Shown here: piece after piece, positions 16,069 through 25,265 of the stretch
Layout of the letters: each line of letters starts with the position of its first letter
Numbering within the stretch: position 1 is the first letter of the stretch
From: Aliicoccus persicus
GTDB lineage: Bacteria; Bacillota; Bacilli; Staphylococcales; Salinicoccaceae
Direction of reading: 5' to 3'
Assembly: GCF_900110815.1 (NCBI RefSeq)
Contig: NZ_FOIT01000003.1
Span: 129,054 to 176,777 of the forward strand
Length of the DNA: 47,724 bases
Position numbers and translations under genes: made by a program
The notes under the pieces: model-generated
Seen by the model: the letters and a program-made list of their open reading frames with translations, nothing else
Databases searched by the model: none
What the model was told of the DNA's origin: nothing

Positions 16069-18144
16069 TTAATCTTCTAGTCCTAAAATATTCAAGGTCG
16101 TATTATTAAATGGGATATCATATAAATCTTCAAATTCCTCTACTATTTCAAATTCCTCTGAGTAAACCGGTGCGTAAACAAGTACGAGTTCTCCGTTTCC
16201 ATCAAATGCGGCATCGTTTACTTTTTCAAACACATCTTCAAGTGATTCCTCTTTAACGCGTTCGAAATCATATGCTTCAAAGACTTCTTCTACTGTATCG
16301 TTTTGTATCGCTTCAACAAATTCATCTATCTCACCTGACAAGTTGGCAATATAAACATCTCCAGAATAAGAGAGTCCAAGAGATTCAGAGATTGGAATGT
16401 TGGCAGCCTCTTGTCTATCGAGTAATATGGACTGTATCGCACTGTTATAAATGTCTATATATGAAATACTTTGATTGCCTATCCAGTAATAGTAATCGAT
16501 ACCATTCAACTCGAATCCAACATCAACAAATAACATCGGATTTAATTGTGTTTGGATTTGAGCGAGTGATAATTCATCACGATTATCTGCATTTTGAAAT
16601 TCTTCCACAAATTCAGCGCTACGTGTGCCTTCGATTTGTATCGTATCAGAATAAGTCGTAATTGTTACATGATTCACTGCATCGATATTAATAATTCCAT
16701 CTAAAATATTCTTTACTTCCACTCTATCAACAATCTCGTCATATAATGCCATCTCATCATCGTCTAATAAATATGTTCTGTGTAGAAAATCTCCATTACT
16801 TAATCGATAAGAAACATTCACTTCATTGGAAGCATCGTAATATTGCCAACCGTTTGATAAGTAACTAAAAATATTGGAACGATTTTCGATTATTTCTTTG
16901 TGAACGCTATGGAAATATTCTATATCGGATTTTTTTGTTGAGTAGCCATGATTTTCATCGATTATCTCAGCTTCTTGTAACACAAAATAGTCATAAAGAT
17001 GATAGCGCGAATCATAGATGTATGCCGCTTCTATATCATCTTGATTCGGAATCGTTGAGAAATGCACATGCCAACTGATAAAAAAGATAATCCAGAATGT
17101 TAATGCAAATACGAGAGCTGCAATCATTGATTTTAGAGAGAATTTTATCCTCGGTGTGAATTGTAAGATCATCTCTACAATTAAATAAGCAAGTCCGAGA
17201 CCGATGAAGTAACTGACAATCGTAACAATCCAGTTAGAAAATACGATTGACATAAAGCTACCAAATACAAGCATGCCGAGTGTCGTTAACCAAGCGCTGA
17301 GCAAAACGTGTAACCAATCGAAGTAAAATGCTTGTGCTGTACGTTCCACATGGTGACGATTGTATAGCATATACGTGGCCGCAACTAAGATGATTGCAAA
17401 GATTACCCAAAATATGATCGAGAAAGTATACCCTGTGTAAAGCGCGCTCAGTATATGCACCGGAAATGTTAATGATTCCATAAAACGACTAAACCCGTAT
17501 GATTGAAGTGGTGTAAAACTGGATGCCCCAACAAACAATGTGGATGCAGCAAACTGACTGAGTACCCATGTAATATAAGGTAAGAGCATCATTGCTGCAG
17601 TAAACAGAGCTTGTAATACAGCACGTTTTACAAACATACCGACGAATATAGTAAAGCTATACGTTACAAAAATGACATACCATGAGAAGAGTATCCACGT
17701 CATAATTTCAGCAAATGGTAATTCAAATGCAAGTCCAAATGTTAATAGATAGATAATCAGTCCGACGACTGCAGTTAAGATAAACAATATACTCGTTCCG
17801 ATTATGATGCCCTGAGTCAAAATTTGCGTGCGTTTGATTGGTAGAGCATGGATGAAATCTGATGATGCTTCATGGTTTTTATAATCAAACTGTGTGATGG
17901 CAATAATCGTTACCATGACGAGTGTAAACAAATGTTGCAAAGAGCCGAGCTGACGAAAGTATGTAATCGTATCCTCGATTGTGTATTCTTGTAGCGTAAA
18001 GCTATCTATATAAGAAGAATGGCTAATCAATGCAGGTATGTGAATGAGTAAGAGCCCGATGAAATAAATGAGTGCTAACCAGACGATGTTATTAAAGAAA
18101 TAGCGCACCAATGATTTATTCCAAAATGATGTTTTTGATTTCAT
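16069..18144 (-). CDS. Large ABC-2 permease of a GntR-regulated (Ytr-like) transporter
   Basis: A 691-residue membrane protein: about six transmembrane segments in residues 10-265, more at about 280-380, then a roughly 300-residue soluble C-terminal region. ATG at 18144 is chosen because GGGAGGTAAGG lies just before it and because the start overlaps the end of the ATPase reading frame, the normal coupling in such operons. The upstream partner genes (ATPase and GntR) are now about 11 kb away at 29071-30520 because a mobile element is inserted in the ATPase gene. The permease therefore lacks its native promoter. Read-through from the element's cargo operon, past the terminator at 18471-18502, is a possible replacement. 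Confidence 0.85.
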   Translation of the reverse strand: MKSKTSFWNKSLVRYFFNNIVWLALIYFIGLLLIHIPALISHSSYIDSFTLQEYTIEDTITYFRQLGSLQHLFTLVMVTIIAITQFDYKNHEASSDFIHALPIKRTQILTQGIIIGTSILFILTAVVGLIIYLLTFGLAFELPFAEIMTWILFSWYVIFVTYSFTIFVGMFVKRAVLQALFTAAMMLLPYITWVLSQFAASTLFVGASSFTPLQSYGFSRFMESLTFPVHILSALYTGYTFSIIFWVIFAIILVAATYMLYNRHHVERTAQAFYFDWLHVLLSAWLTTLGMLVFGSFMSIVFSNWIVTIVSYFIGLGLAYLIVEMILQFTPRIKFSLKSMIAALVFALTFWIIFFISWHVHFSTIPNQDDIEAAYIYDSRYHLYDYFVLQEAEIIDENHGYSTKKSDIEYFHSVHKEIIENRSNIFSYLSNGWQYYDASNEVNVSYRLSNGDFLHRTYLLDDDEMALYDEIVDRVEVKNILDGIINIDAVNHVTITTYSDTIQIEGTRSAEFVEEFQNADNRDELSLAQIQTQLNPMLFVDVGFELNGIDYYYWIGNQSISYIDIYNSAIQSILLDRQEAANIPISESLGLSYSGDVYIANLSGEIDEFVEAIQNDTVEEVFEAYDFERVKEESLEDVFEKVNDAAFDGNGELVLVYAPVYSEEFEIVEEFEDLYDIPFNNTTLNILGLED

Positions 18145-18220
18145 AGCCCTTACCTCCCATCTCGTATGCAAAGATTTCTTCTAACGTCAGTGGTAATATA
18201 TCGTACATGTACTTCACTGC
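18116..18220 (-). pseudogene. Detached 3' end of the interrupted ABC ATPase gene
   Basis: Reading the minus strand from 18220 gives AVKYMYDILPLTLEEIFAYE, then MGGKGYEIKNIILE and a TAA at 18118-18116. The segment LPLTLEEIF.YE is the typical C-terminal end of Ytr-type ATPases. An in-frame TAA at 18223-18221 precedes it, so host sequence probably starts at or just inside 18220. It overlaps the permease start at 18144. The rest of the gene is at 30132 downward, on the other side of the element. Confidence 0.88.
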
Positions 18221-18239
18221 TTAAAGAGACAAAAATATT

Positions 18240-18269
18240 CAATTAAGCCTGATACAATAAGCTTAATTG
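18240..18269. repeat. Inverted repeat near the left end of the element
   Basis: CAATTAAGC (18240-18248) and GCTTAATTG (18261-18269) form a perfect 9-bp inverted repeat with a 12-base loop, about 20 bases inside the inferred left junction. It may be a recombinase or accessory protein site; no T run follows on the plus strand. Confidence 0.55.
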
Positions 18270-18409
18270 CATTTCTCATAACTTAACAGTAACAGCGTGG
18301 TTGTCGTATTTTTTGTCCATAGCTAATATTTAGTTATACAGAGGGCAATTCTTAATTTCTATCATGAATAAAGAAATTTATCCGATATTTTGACAATTTT
18401 AGAGATTTT

Positions 18410-18431
18410 TTCCAATGTTTTTCCAATAAAT
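18410..18431. other. Candidate arm-type integrase sites, left end
   Basis: TTCCAATGTTT and TTCCAATAAAT are two tandem 11-base units. A matching pair with the same 11-base period, TTGCCAATATT and TTGCCAATTTC, lies at the right end at 29248-29269. Paired 11-bp direct repeats near both ends are how Tn916-type integrase arm sites (DR2) are organised. Confidence 0.5.
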
Positions 18432-18470
18432 TTTCAGTTAAAAATACTAAGAAAAATGCGCACATATGCA

Positions 18471-18502
18471 AAAACTAGAGGGTGTTTACGTCCTCTAGTT
18501 TT
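18471..18502 (-). terminator. Terminator of the element's cargo operon
   Basis: AAAACTAGAGG (18471-18481) and CCTCTAGTTTT (18492-18502) form a perfect 11-bp stem. T tracts exist in both orientations, so it can act bidirectionally. It lies about 40 bases downstream of the histidine kinase stop and before the host permease gene. Confidence 0.9.
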
Positions 18503-18541
18503 TAATACCATTCTATTTTAATTATGAATCTTTTTAAATTC

Positions 18542-19459
18542 TTAATCTTCTACAGGGATTTGTAAAGTGAAATGAATCTTATTATCCATAGTCTTCACAG
18601 ACAACTTCATTCGCAAACGTTCTGCCAGTTTTTGGGCAATGGATAAACCTAAACCACTAGATCCGCTAGTTCTACTTTCATCTGCTCTATATAATCGTTC
18701 AAACAGTCTCTCTTCATCAATTGCGGAAAGGTTTTCTGCTTCGTTTTCAAAATGAAAACTTATATATCCTTCTTTCTTTTCAGAATAGACAGAAAAACTT
18801 CCTACTCCATGTTGAAAGGCATTTTTAATTAGATTCCCGATAATTCGTTTCAAATCATTTTGACTCGTATGAATATAAATAGGAGTTTCTTCTATATGAA
18901 TATCAATGGAGTCAAAGATTTTATCTAATTCTTCATAATACAGAGCTAATTGTTCCTGTAAAACAAGGACTGGATTTACACGTTGTAATGAAACACTATA
19001 TTCTTTGGAGTCAAGAAGAGAAAGCATATAAAAGTCTTCTACTAGACTGTTTAACGTTCTCGTTCGTTCTTCAATAATCCCTAGATAATTCTCCTCGTTT
19101 AAAGTAAAAGCGTCTTTCTTAACGATTTGAATATAGCCAAGCATAGAAGTCAGTGGTGTTCTAAAGTCATGGGAAATAGATGATACCATTCGCTTATTTT
19201 CTTCGATCATTTTCTCATACTGAAAAGAGATCTCATTTAACTTTTTAACAAGTCTATTGACTTCTATTATCAACTCATCATGACTTTTACTTTGACCTGA
19301 AATAGAAAGCGCAGAGTTCGATTTTCCTTCAATAATCTTCTTCAAGTGTGTTGTTGTTCGTTTATTTTGTTTTTTCTGAATCATTTCTTTAAAAATAAAC
19401 AGTCCATTAAAAAGTAGACTGCTTATTAATATCCCAATAAAAATTTCCAGCATTCCCAT
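18542..19459 (-). CDS. Sensor histidine kinase with no extracellular sensor domain
   Basis: About 305 residues. A single N-terminal transmembrane segment (MLEIFIGILISSLLFNGLF), a short linker, then the HisKA H-box SISHDFRTPLTSMLGY, N-box IGNLIKNAFQHG and G-box SSGLGLSIAQKL. With no second membrane segment or periplasmic loop, it cannot sense a ligand by itself in the classical way; signalling through a partner ABC transporter, as in Bce-type systems, is a reasonable inference. ATG at 19459 (AGGGG eight bases upstream) is preferred to the GTG at 19468. It is the last gene of the cargo operon; its response regulator is three genes upstream. Confidence 0.88.
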   Translation of the reverse strand: MGMLEIFIGILISSLLFNGLFIFKEMIQKKQNKRTTTHLKKIIEGKSNSALSISGQSKSHDELIIEVNRLVKKLNEISFQYEKMIEENKRMVSSISHDFRTPLTSMLGYIQIVKKDAFTLNEENYLGIIEERTRTLNSLVEDFYMLSLLDSKEYSVSLQRVNPVLVLQEQLALYYEELDKIFDSIDIHIEETPIYIHTSQNDLKRIIGNLIKNAFQHGVGSFSVYSEKKEGYISFHFENEAENLSAIDEERLFERLYRADESRTSGSSGLGLSIAQKLAERLRMKLSVKTMDNKIHFTLQIPVED

Positions 19460-19556
19460 CTTTTGCACCCCTATTTCCCTAACTTAAAAAAATGTAGATT
19501 ACACTACATACTCTCAATCTATCTAAAGTATCCTATACATTTTTACATATGTCTAG

Positions 19557-20363
19557 TTAAGAAAGAGCATCATATTTAATATCTACTTTTTTAAGTATGA
19601 AAATAACGATTGGAAGCAAAAACAAAATATATAGTAACCCTATACCCCAGGTTGCAAGCAAAATAGTGTATGAGAACCCGTTTTCTATATAATTCGGAAT
19701 AGTTAACATCTGTGATACTTCAAAAAGACGGTAAGATAAGGTATACGATTTCACTAATTGTAAATCTAATCTGCTCAAAGTAGAGAATCTATCTAGTATT
19801 TCAATAATAGCGCTCGAATAAACAAACAGTAAAGCAAAAATACTAACTAAAGCACTTTGGGTACTATACAAGATAACTTGAACTAGTAAGGAGAAAGCTA
19901 TAATGCCAAAATATAGTGTGATTACACCATATAAAATATGTTCAAAAAAGTGTACATGAAAAGGCGCTCCATTATGAATCAAAGCAAGTATGCCATAGAG
20001 ACTAAAGAAAAAAACAGTTCCTAATATAAGAATGCCTGTAACAAATAGAACCATAACGATAAGTTTAGAAAAAACATAGGTTGACCTTTCTATTCCCACA
20101 CTTAAAATATTTGATAGATTATTTGAAGAAAAATCATCAATATAAACAGTATAAAAAGTAAAAATACCAATAATAAGAGTACTGAAACGCGCGACAATAT
20201 CTAAAGTATGCCTAAAAAGTGGCTCACTAATTGTTTCCCCAACGTTGGGTGTGACTATAAACAATTGTAGGAATGTAAATCCACCAAATAAAAGCGATAA
20301 CACAATATACATCGATTTTTTGTGAAGTATGCGCTGGATATCTGCACGAACCAAGTTAATCAT
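19557..20363 (-). CDS. ABC-2 type permease (cargo module 1)
   Basis: A 268-residue protein with six hydrophobic segments: a first segment near residues 18-37, a loop, and the others between about 60 and 260. It has the size and layout of BcrB/LanE-type permeases. Its start overlaps the ATPase stop by 8 bases, so the two are coupled. With the ATPase at 20356 it makes a BcrAB-like pair, a group whose known members export or give immunity to peptide antibiotics. The substrate here is not determinable. Confidence 0.85.
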   Translation of the reverse strand: MINLVRADIQRILHKKSMYIVLSLLFGGFTFLQLFIVTPNVGETISEPLFRHTLDIVARFSTLIIGIFTFYTVYIDDFSSNNLSNILSVGIERSTYVFSKLIVMVLFVTGILILGTVFFFSLYGILALIHNGAPFHVHFFEHILYGVITLYFGIIAFSLLVQVILYSTQSALVSIFALLFVYSSAIIEILDRFSTLSRLDLQLVKSYTLSYRLFEVSQMLTIPNYIENGFSYTILLATWGIGLLYILFLLPIVIFILKKVDIKYDALS

Positions 20364-21282
20364 CCTTATTCACACCTCTTAACTTCACTAATTCCAAGTA
20401 ATATTCCTCTAAAGTACTACTTTGATTAACTAATTTATAGATTGTCAGTCCTCCGGCAATTAACTGATCATTTAATTCATCCACACCTCGAGTGTAGTGT
20501 GATAAAACAATCTCTTTATCTCCATTTATTCTGTAGTCTTCAACATGCAAATGTTGTTCAAGTATATAAGTAGCCTCTTCAAGACGATCAACTTTAATAA
20601 TCGTTCGATTTTCAGTTTTATTCCTTAAATCTTCCCGATCAATTTCTTCAAGAAGTAGTCCGTCATGCATAAATCCATAACGTGTTGCTATTAGGTCTAG
20701 TTCTCCTAAAATATGTGAAGAGATAATAAACGTTACATGTTGTTCTTTATTTAATCGTTGGATGTACTCTCTAAAATCAGCTATGCCTTGAGGATCAAGC
20801 CCATTAATTGGTTCATCAAGAACAACAATATCTGGTGATCCTAAAAGAGCTACAGCTATACTTAATCTTGTCTTCATTCCCATAGAATAGGAGCGAAATA
20901 CTTTCGTTTCCTGATCTAAGTCAACAAGTTTTAGAACCCTGTCCACTTCGTTCCTATCAGCAATTCCTTTTAATTGCCTAAAATATTCTACATTTTGATG
21001 AGCAGTTAAATAGGGATAAAAGGATGAGTTCATCATAAATCCCATATGTTGTCGAGATTCATTTACTTTTTTAGGTTCTGTTTCTCCATAAATGCTTAGT
21101 TCACCAGAAGTAGGTTTCGCAAGTCCCATCATCATACGCATAATAGTGGTTTTTCCTGCACCATTTTTTCCTATTAATGCATAAATTTCTCCATGACGAA
21201 CGTGGATAGAAACATCTTTTATTGCATATTCTTTTCCATATTTCTTATTCAATTGATTTGTTTCTAATATATTTTGTAACAC
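20356..21282 (-). CDS. ABC transporter ATP-binding protein, BcrA-like (cargo module 1)
   Basis: 308 residues: Walker A GKNGAGKTT near residue 38, a signature region YSMGMKTRLSIA near residue 132, Walker B IVVLDEP, H-loop ISSHILGE, then the roughly 90-residue C-terminal extension typical of BcrA/LanF-type ATPases. The signature reads YSMGMK rather than LSGGQ, common in this subfamily. The GTG start at 21282 lies 2 bases after the response regulator stop, with AAGGAAGTG upstream. Confidence 0.9.
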   Translation of the reverse strand: MLQNILETNQLNKKYGKEYAIKDVSIHVRHGEIYALIGKNGAGKTTIMRMMMGLAKPTSGELSIYGETEPKKVNESRQHMGFMMNSSFYPYLTAHQNVEYFRQLKGIADRNEVDRVLKLVDLDQETKVFRSYSMGMKTRLSIAVALLGSPDIVVLDEPINGLDPQGIADFREYIQRLNKEQHVTFIISSHILGELDLIATRYGFMHDGLLLEEIDREDLRNKTENRTIIKVDRLEEATYILEQHLHVEDYRINGDKEIVLSHYTRGVDELNDQLIAGGLTIYKLVNQSSTLEEYYLELVKLRGVNKDD

Positions 21283-21284
21283 GC

Positions 21285-21980
21285 TTAGTCACTTCCTTGA
21301 TAACTTTCAAGTGCCAACTTAAATCCAACTCCCCAAACAGTTTGAATAATCTCCTCATCTGAATAATCTGTTAATTTCGATCGTAAACGAGACATATGCA
21401 CAGATATAGTATTATCATCTCCAATATAGGGTTCTTGCCATACACTTTCATAAAGATTAGCCTTTGTATAGACTTTCTTGGGATGGAGCAGGAACAGCTT
21501 TAACATTTCATACTCTTTTTGAGTTAAATTCACGACTTCATTGTGTATAGTTACTTGTCGTCTCTCTTCATTCATTTTAATTGGTCCTACTTGAATGATT
21601 GAAGTACCTACTGAATGAACAGTCTTTCTTAGTTGGGCTTCTACTCTTGCCAATACTTCAACTGTATTGAATGGTTTTGCGATGTAATCATTTGCTCCAA
21701 GTTTAAATACATCAGCCAGTACATCTATTTCTGACTTAGCTGTAATTACAATAATAGGTACCTCAGAGATTTTACGAAATTCTTTAATAAATTCTTCCCC
21801 TGGAAGCCCTGGAAGCATTAAATCCAATAATATCAAATCATAGGAGTCTCCCACTACTAATCTTTTTGCTTCAGTACCAGAGTAAGCTTGAGTGATATGA
21901 ACTTTTTTATTCTTGCTGAGTAAATCTAATAAGAGATTATTAATATGTTGATCATCTTCCACTATTAGTACCTTTTTCAT
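21285..21980 (-). CDS. OmpR-family response regulator
   Basis: 231 residues. Receiver domain: acidic pocket EDDQ near residue 8, phosphoacceptor Asp in LILLDLMLPG near residue 54, ITAKSE with the conserved Thr/Ser, and Lys in YIAKPF. A winged-helix DNA-binding domain follows (residues about 130-225; LTQKEYEMLKLFLLHPKKV, TISVHMSRLRSKL). It pairs with the histidine kinase at 18542 and most likely controls the cargo operon in response to its peptide substrate. Confidence 0.92.
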   Translation of the reverse strand: MKKVLIVEDDQHINNLLLDLLSKNKKVHITQAYSGTEAKRLVVGDSYDLILLDLMLPGLPGEEFIKEFRKISEVPIIVITAKSEIDVLADVFKLGANDYIAKPFNTVEVLARVEAQLRKTVHSVGTSIIQVGPIKMNEERRQVTIHNEVVNLTQKEYEMLKLFLLHPKKVYTKANLYESVWQEPYIGDDNTISVHMSRLRSKLTDYSDEEIIQTVWGVGFKLALESYQGSD

Positions 21981-22029
21981 TAAAGATCCCTCGATTTTCC
22001 CTTGTTTTTATTACTTAAAGCTTACCATA

Positions 22030-22704
22030 TTACTGATGACTGAAATACATTTCTTTTATCTTTTCATCAAACTCTACGACTTCTTGATCCAGAATAATAT
22101 AGACATCATTACAAAGCATTTCGATATCTTCATGATTGTGACTCGTTAATAGAATCGTCTTTCCTTCTGTTTGCAATTCTTTAATCACCTGCCGGATATT
22201 AACCACTGATTTTGCATCTAAAGCATTAAATGGTTCATCTAAAATAATAATATCCTGATTTTCCATAATGGCTTGAGCAATTCCAAGTTTCTTTTTCATT
22301 CCTGAAGAATAATCTTTTACTTTCGTTTTATCTTCTGGATCTAACCCTACACGTTTCAAGGTATCCCTTATTTTTTCATCATCAATAATTTGGTTAATCT
22401 CTGCTAGGTATTTTAAGTTTTTAAATCCCGAGTATGGAGCAATATATCCTGGATCATTTATCAAAGCTCCTGTGTTTGAAGGAAAATCGACATCTCTTCC
22501 AATCCGTTTTCCTCGTACAATCACTTCCCCCGTATCTGGCTCAATTAACCCTACAATCATTTTATATAAAACTGACTTCCCACTTCCATTCTCTCCAACT
22601 AAACCAATCGTCGATCCTTCATTCACTGTAATGTTTACATCTTTCATTAGTGTTCTTTTCTTAAATCTTTTTGATACTCCGTTGACTTCAATAATTTGAC
22701 TCAT
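22030..22704 (-). CDS. ABC transporter ATP-binding protein (cargo module 2)
   Basis: 224 residues: Walker A GENGSGKSVLY near residue 38, Q-loop region, signature YSSGMKKKLG near residue 134, Walker B IIILDEP and H-loop LTSHNHED. It is compact, with no C-terminal extension, and differs from the module 1 ATPase. It lies just downstream of two permease genes on the same strand, so the three form one exporter. Confidence 0.91.
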   Translation of the reverse strand: MSQIIEVNGVSKRFKKRTLMKDVNITVNEGSTIGLVGENGSGKSVLYKMIVGLIEPDTGEVIVRGKRIGRDVDFPSNTGALINDPGYIAPYSGFKNLKYLAEINQIIDDEKIRDTLKRVGLDPEDKTKVKDYSSGMKKKLGIAQAIMENQDIIILDEPFNALDAKSVVNIRQVIKELQTEGKTILLTSHNHEDIEMLCNDVYIILDQEVVEFDEKIKEMYFSHQ

Positions 22705-22738
22705 TTTTATATTCTCCCTCTTTCATATTTCATATCTA

Positions 22739-24322
22739 TTATTTGAATAATTTCTTACTCCCTAACATAGAAATATACGTTAGTAAGATTGCAATGTATA
22801 AAATCAATAAGAAACTTGATTGATAAAATGACAAACCAATTTGTGCACCGAAACCTGTGTTTCTTCCAATAGCTGCCATACTAAAGGGACTAAATCTCAT
22901 CACTGAAAAAGGAAATCCAGTAATAATATATCCAAATAGAATAACGATAAAACTAGTTGTTGTTGACTTCGTTAGGCAATACAGACTAAAAAGAAATAAA
23001 AATCCAGTTATTATTTCTAAAACAAGTAAAACAAAACTTTCTAAATATAAATTTACTGCCATTATTCCAAGTCCATTAGGTGATAGTCCAGTGCCTTCAA
23101 TCAAAGAAAAGATTTCAGCATTAAACCCTACTCCTACTATGAAAGACAGTAGAAAAGATACAAGCACATATCCAATTAAGAAAATAACAATTGCTCTAAT
23201 GACTGAGTAAATCCATTTCTTTTTATCTCTTAGACGGATTAATAAAATTGAGCTTGCATCAGATAATCGATCTTCTAAATATACTCCCACAAAATAAAAT
23301 GGAATAAGCATATATAAACTATAAAATACCAAGCTCATTAGACTAGGCTCTTCTAAAGAAGTCCCATAAAATTGTGTAAGGATTAAGTCTCCTACATGTC
23401 CAACTTGTAATCCTTCCGTAGTAAACACTCCCTGTAAGGCATACAGAAGTAACCAGCTAATTAAAATAACTATTCGATTTTTTGATAATAAGCTTTGTAA
23501 ATTCCAGTAGGTTAACGAACCAGTTAGTGGGGTTAACCTCTCTTTTTTTCTTTTCACTTTTAACTCTCTTACGTTCTTTCTAAATTTATACTTTTCTATA
23601 CTTAGCAAAAATAAGATAAGACCTAGTGTAATTAAAAGATAAAAATACCAACCATACCCAAATAAATATCCTTGATGAAAAATTAAATAACGATTTAATA
23701 GAAAAAAGTTAAGTGCTGTTGGGACTTCCATTCGAGTACTGACAGTAACTCCTACATAAAGACAACCTAAAAGTAGAACCAGTAACTTTTCTTTTAAAAA
23801 TTTCTTCAAAATTAAGAATAACGTAATCAACGTTGTACATCCCATAACCATATAACTAGAAGCTCCTATAATTCCAGATAAGGGTGTAGAAAATGTTTCT
23901 TTAAAGAAATAGAGTTGGCTTTGTGAATCTTGAGCGACTATGGAAAACTCATTCTGAAAAGGAAGACCTAGCGCAAGTAGAAGCAAGAGAACTAAATGAA
24001 TGGCTACAACGACTAGAGAGATTAAAAACCCTGCTAGAATTAATTGCCAAACATATTTCCATCTTTTTCCAAACCTTAAAAGAGCAATCTCTGTTTCTTC
24101 TTTAAAAGTGAAAAATACAAATACCCAAAAAGGGAGCAGAAACCCAAATGATAGATAATAAATTTCCGTCATCCCATGAAGTACAAATTCAGAATATGTT
24201 ATTGCTGTATTTGCATAAAGCGATCGTTCATATCCCATAAAAAGAAGAAGTAAAAAAATCATTGCTAAAATTTTTGGAGTGAAAAACTGATACATTTTCT
24301 CTCTAATAACAATACTATTCAT
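22739..24322 (-). CDS. Large ABC permease-like membrane protein (cargo module 2)
   Basis: 527 residues with about 12 hydrophobic segments spread over the whole length in two halves, split by a basic stretch (VRELKVKRKKERL) near residues 257-269. Family not recognised with certainty; position and topology point to an ABC-2 permease subunit. AAAGGGAATG precedes the ATG. The upstream permease gene ends 15 bases before. Confidence 0.78.
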   Translation of the reverse strand: MNSIVIREKMYQFFTPKILAMIFLLLLFMGYERSLYANTAITYSEFVLHGMTEIYYLSFGFLLPFWVFVFFTFKEETEIALLRFGKRWKYVWQLILAGFLISLVVVAIHLVLLLLLALGLPFQNEFSIVAQDSQSQLYFFKETFSTPLSGIIGASSYMVMGCTTLITLFLILKKFLKEKLLVLLLGCLYVGVTVSTRMEVPTALNFFLLNRYLIFHQGYLFGYGWYFYLLITLGLILFLLSIEKYKFRKNVRELKVKRKKERLTPLTGSLTYWNLQSLLSKNRIVILISWLLLYALQGVFTTEGLQVGHVGDLILTQFYGTSLEEPSLMSLVFYSLYMLIPFYFVGVYLEDRLSDASSILLIRLRDKKKWIYSVIRAIVIFLIGYVLVSFLLSFIVGVGFNAEIFSLIEGTGLSPNGLGIMAVNLYLESFVLLVLEIITGFLFLFSLYCLTKSTTTSFIVILFGYIITGFPFSVMRFSPFSMAAIGRNTGFGAQIGLSFYQSSFLLILYIAILLTYISMLGSKKLFK

Positions 24323-24337
24323 TTTTCATTCCCTTTC

Positions 24338-25123
24338 TTATACATCATATATGGTTTCTTTCTTTATTTTGGCAAAATAAATCCAAATAGTTACTATCAA
24401 CAATACAATCCAAACTGGGGATATCAAATATTTTGGAATAGAAACTGCTTGGCTTGTTAAACCGCTTTGAAAGAAACTATATGATAGCGATAGATCCGAT
24501 CGACCCACAACAGCTGTAATAAAATTCTCAAGTTGAACAATTACAAATGGGGATATCAATACAACAAATAGATTTTTAATATAAGCTGCTAGCAGAAATC
24601 CTAAACTATTCACAACAATTGCTAAAACAGATCGCCATAGACTTACCACTATTCCATAGATTAACGGGTGATTTAAAGTATAATATCCTCCAAATCCACT
24701 CAATTGTGATGCTTCAGCTTGTTCTAATAATGTTGAATCCGTAGTTGCTACATCTGGAAATAAATAAAGAGCAATGAATAAACCAAGAAAAGAAATTAGA
24801 AAAATAATGAATGCGGCTGAACCACTTGAGACTAACCATTTTGCTATCAGATACTTTTTCTTTGGAATTCTGGTTTGCATGTAGCGTATATAGTGATACT
24901 TTCGTTCGTAAACTAATTGCCAAATAATTGGAATTGTAGCAAATAAAGGGAAGACAACAGTAAATAAATCTCCCGTATTCATCCATAAATCCATATTATT
25001 TGCGTAGACATAGCCTTCTCTTAAAAAAAATAAAGTACTCACTGCAAAAATTATTCCTACTATTAATCCAATCAAATATATGGGTTGTATTTTTTTAAAT
25101 TCTAATTTTATTAAATATGACAT
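24338..25123 (-). CDS. ABC-2 type permease (cargo module 2), first gene of the cargo operon
   Basis: 261 residues with about six hydrophobic segments; it starts MSYLIKLEFKKIQ, a common opening for ABC-2 permeases whose basic N-terminus is cytoplasmic. ATG at 25123 is preferred because AAGGG lies about eight bases upstream; the frame is open to 25171 with weaker starts. It is the promoter-proximal gene of the seven-gene minus-strand operon ending at 18542. Confidence 0.83.
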   Translation of the reverse strand: MSYLIKLEFKKIQPIYLIGLIVGIIFAVSTLFFLREGYVYANNMDLWMNTGDLFTVVFPLFATIPIIWQLVYERKYHYIRYMQTRIPKKKYLIAKWLVSSGSAAFIIFLISFLGLFIALYLFPDVATTDSTLLEQAEASQLSGFGGYYTLNHPLIYGIVVSLWRSVLAIVVNSLGFLLAAYIKNLFVVLISPFVIVQLENFITAVVGRSDLSLSYSFFQSGLTSQAVSIPKYLISPVWIVLLIVTIWIYFAKIKKETIYDV

Positions 25124-25220
25124 TTTATCATTTCCCTTCTTTATACTTTCTAATCTCATCATAACGAGCAAACCTTTCTAAAGTCTGTCTTATTTCTTAC
25201 AAAAGTCTTAACTCTTTTTT

Positions 25221-25249
25221 TTATTAGTAAATATATTTAAAAAGTTCAA
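25221..25249 (-). promoter_or_regulatory. Possible promoter of the cargo operon
   Basis: On the minus strand TTGAAC (25249-25244), a 17-base spacer and TAATAA (25226-25221) stand about 100 bases before the first cargo start. The -10 match is weak, so this is tentative. Confidence 0.35.
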
Positions 25250-25265
25250 TACTTAGGTATCTCAA

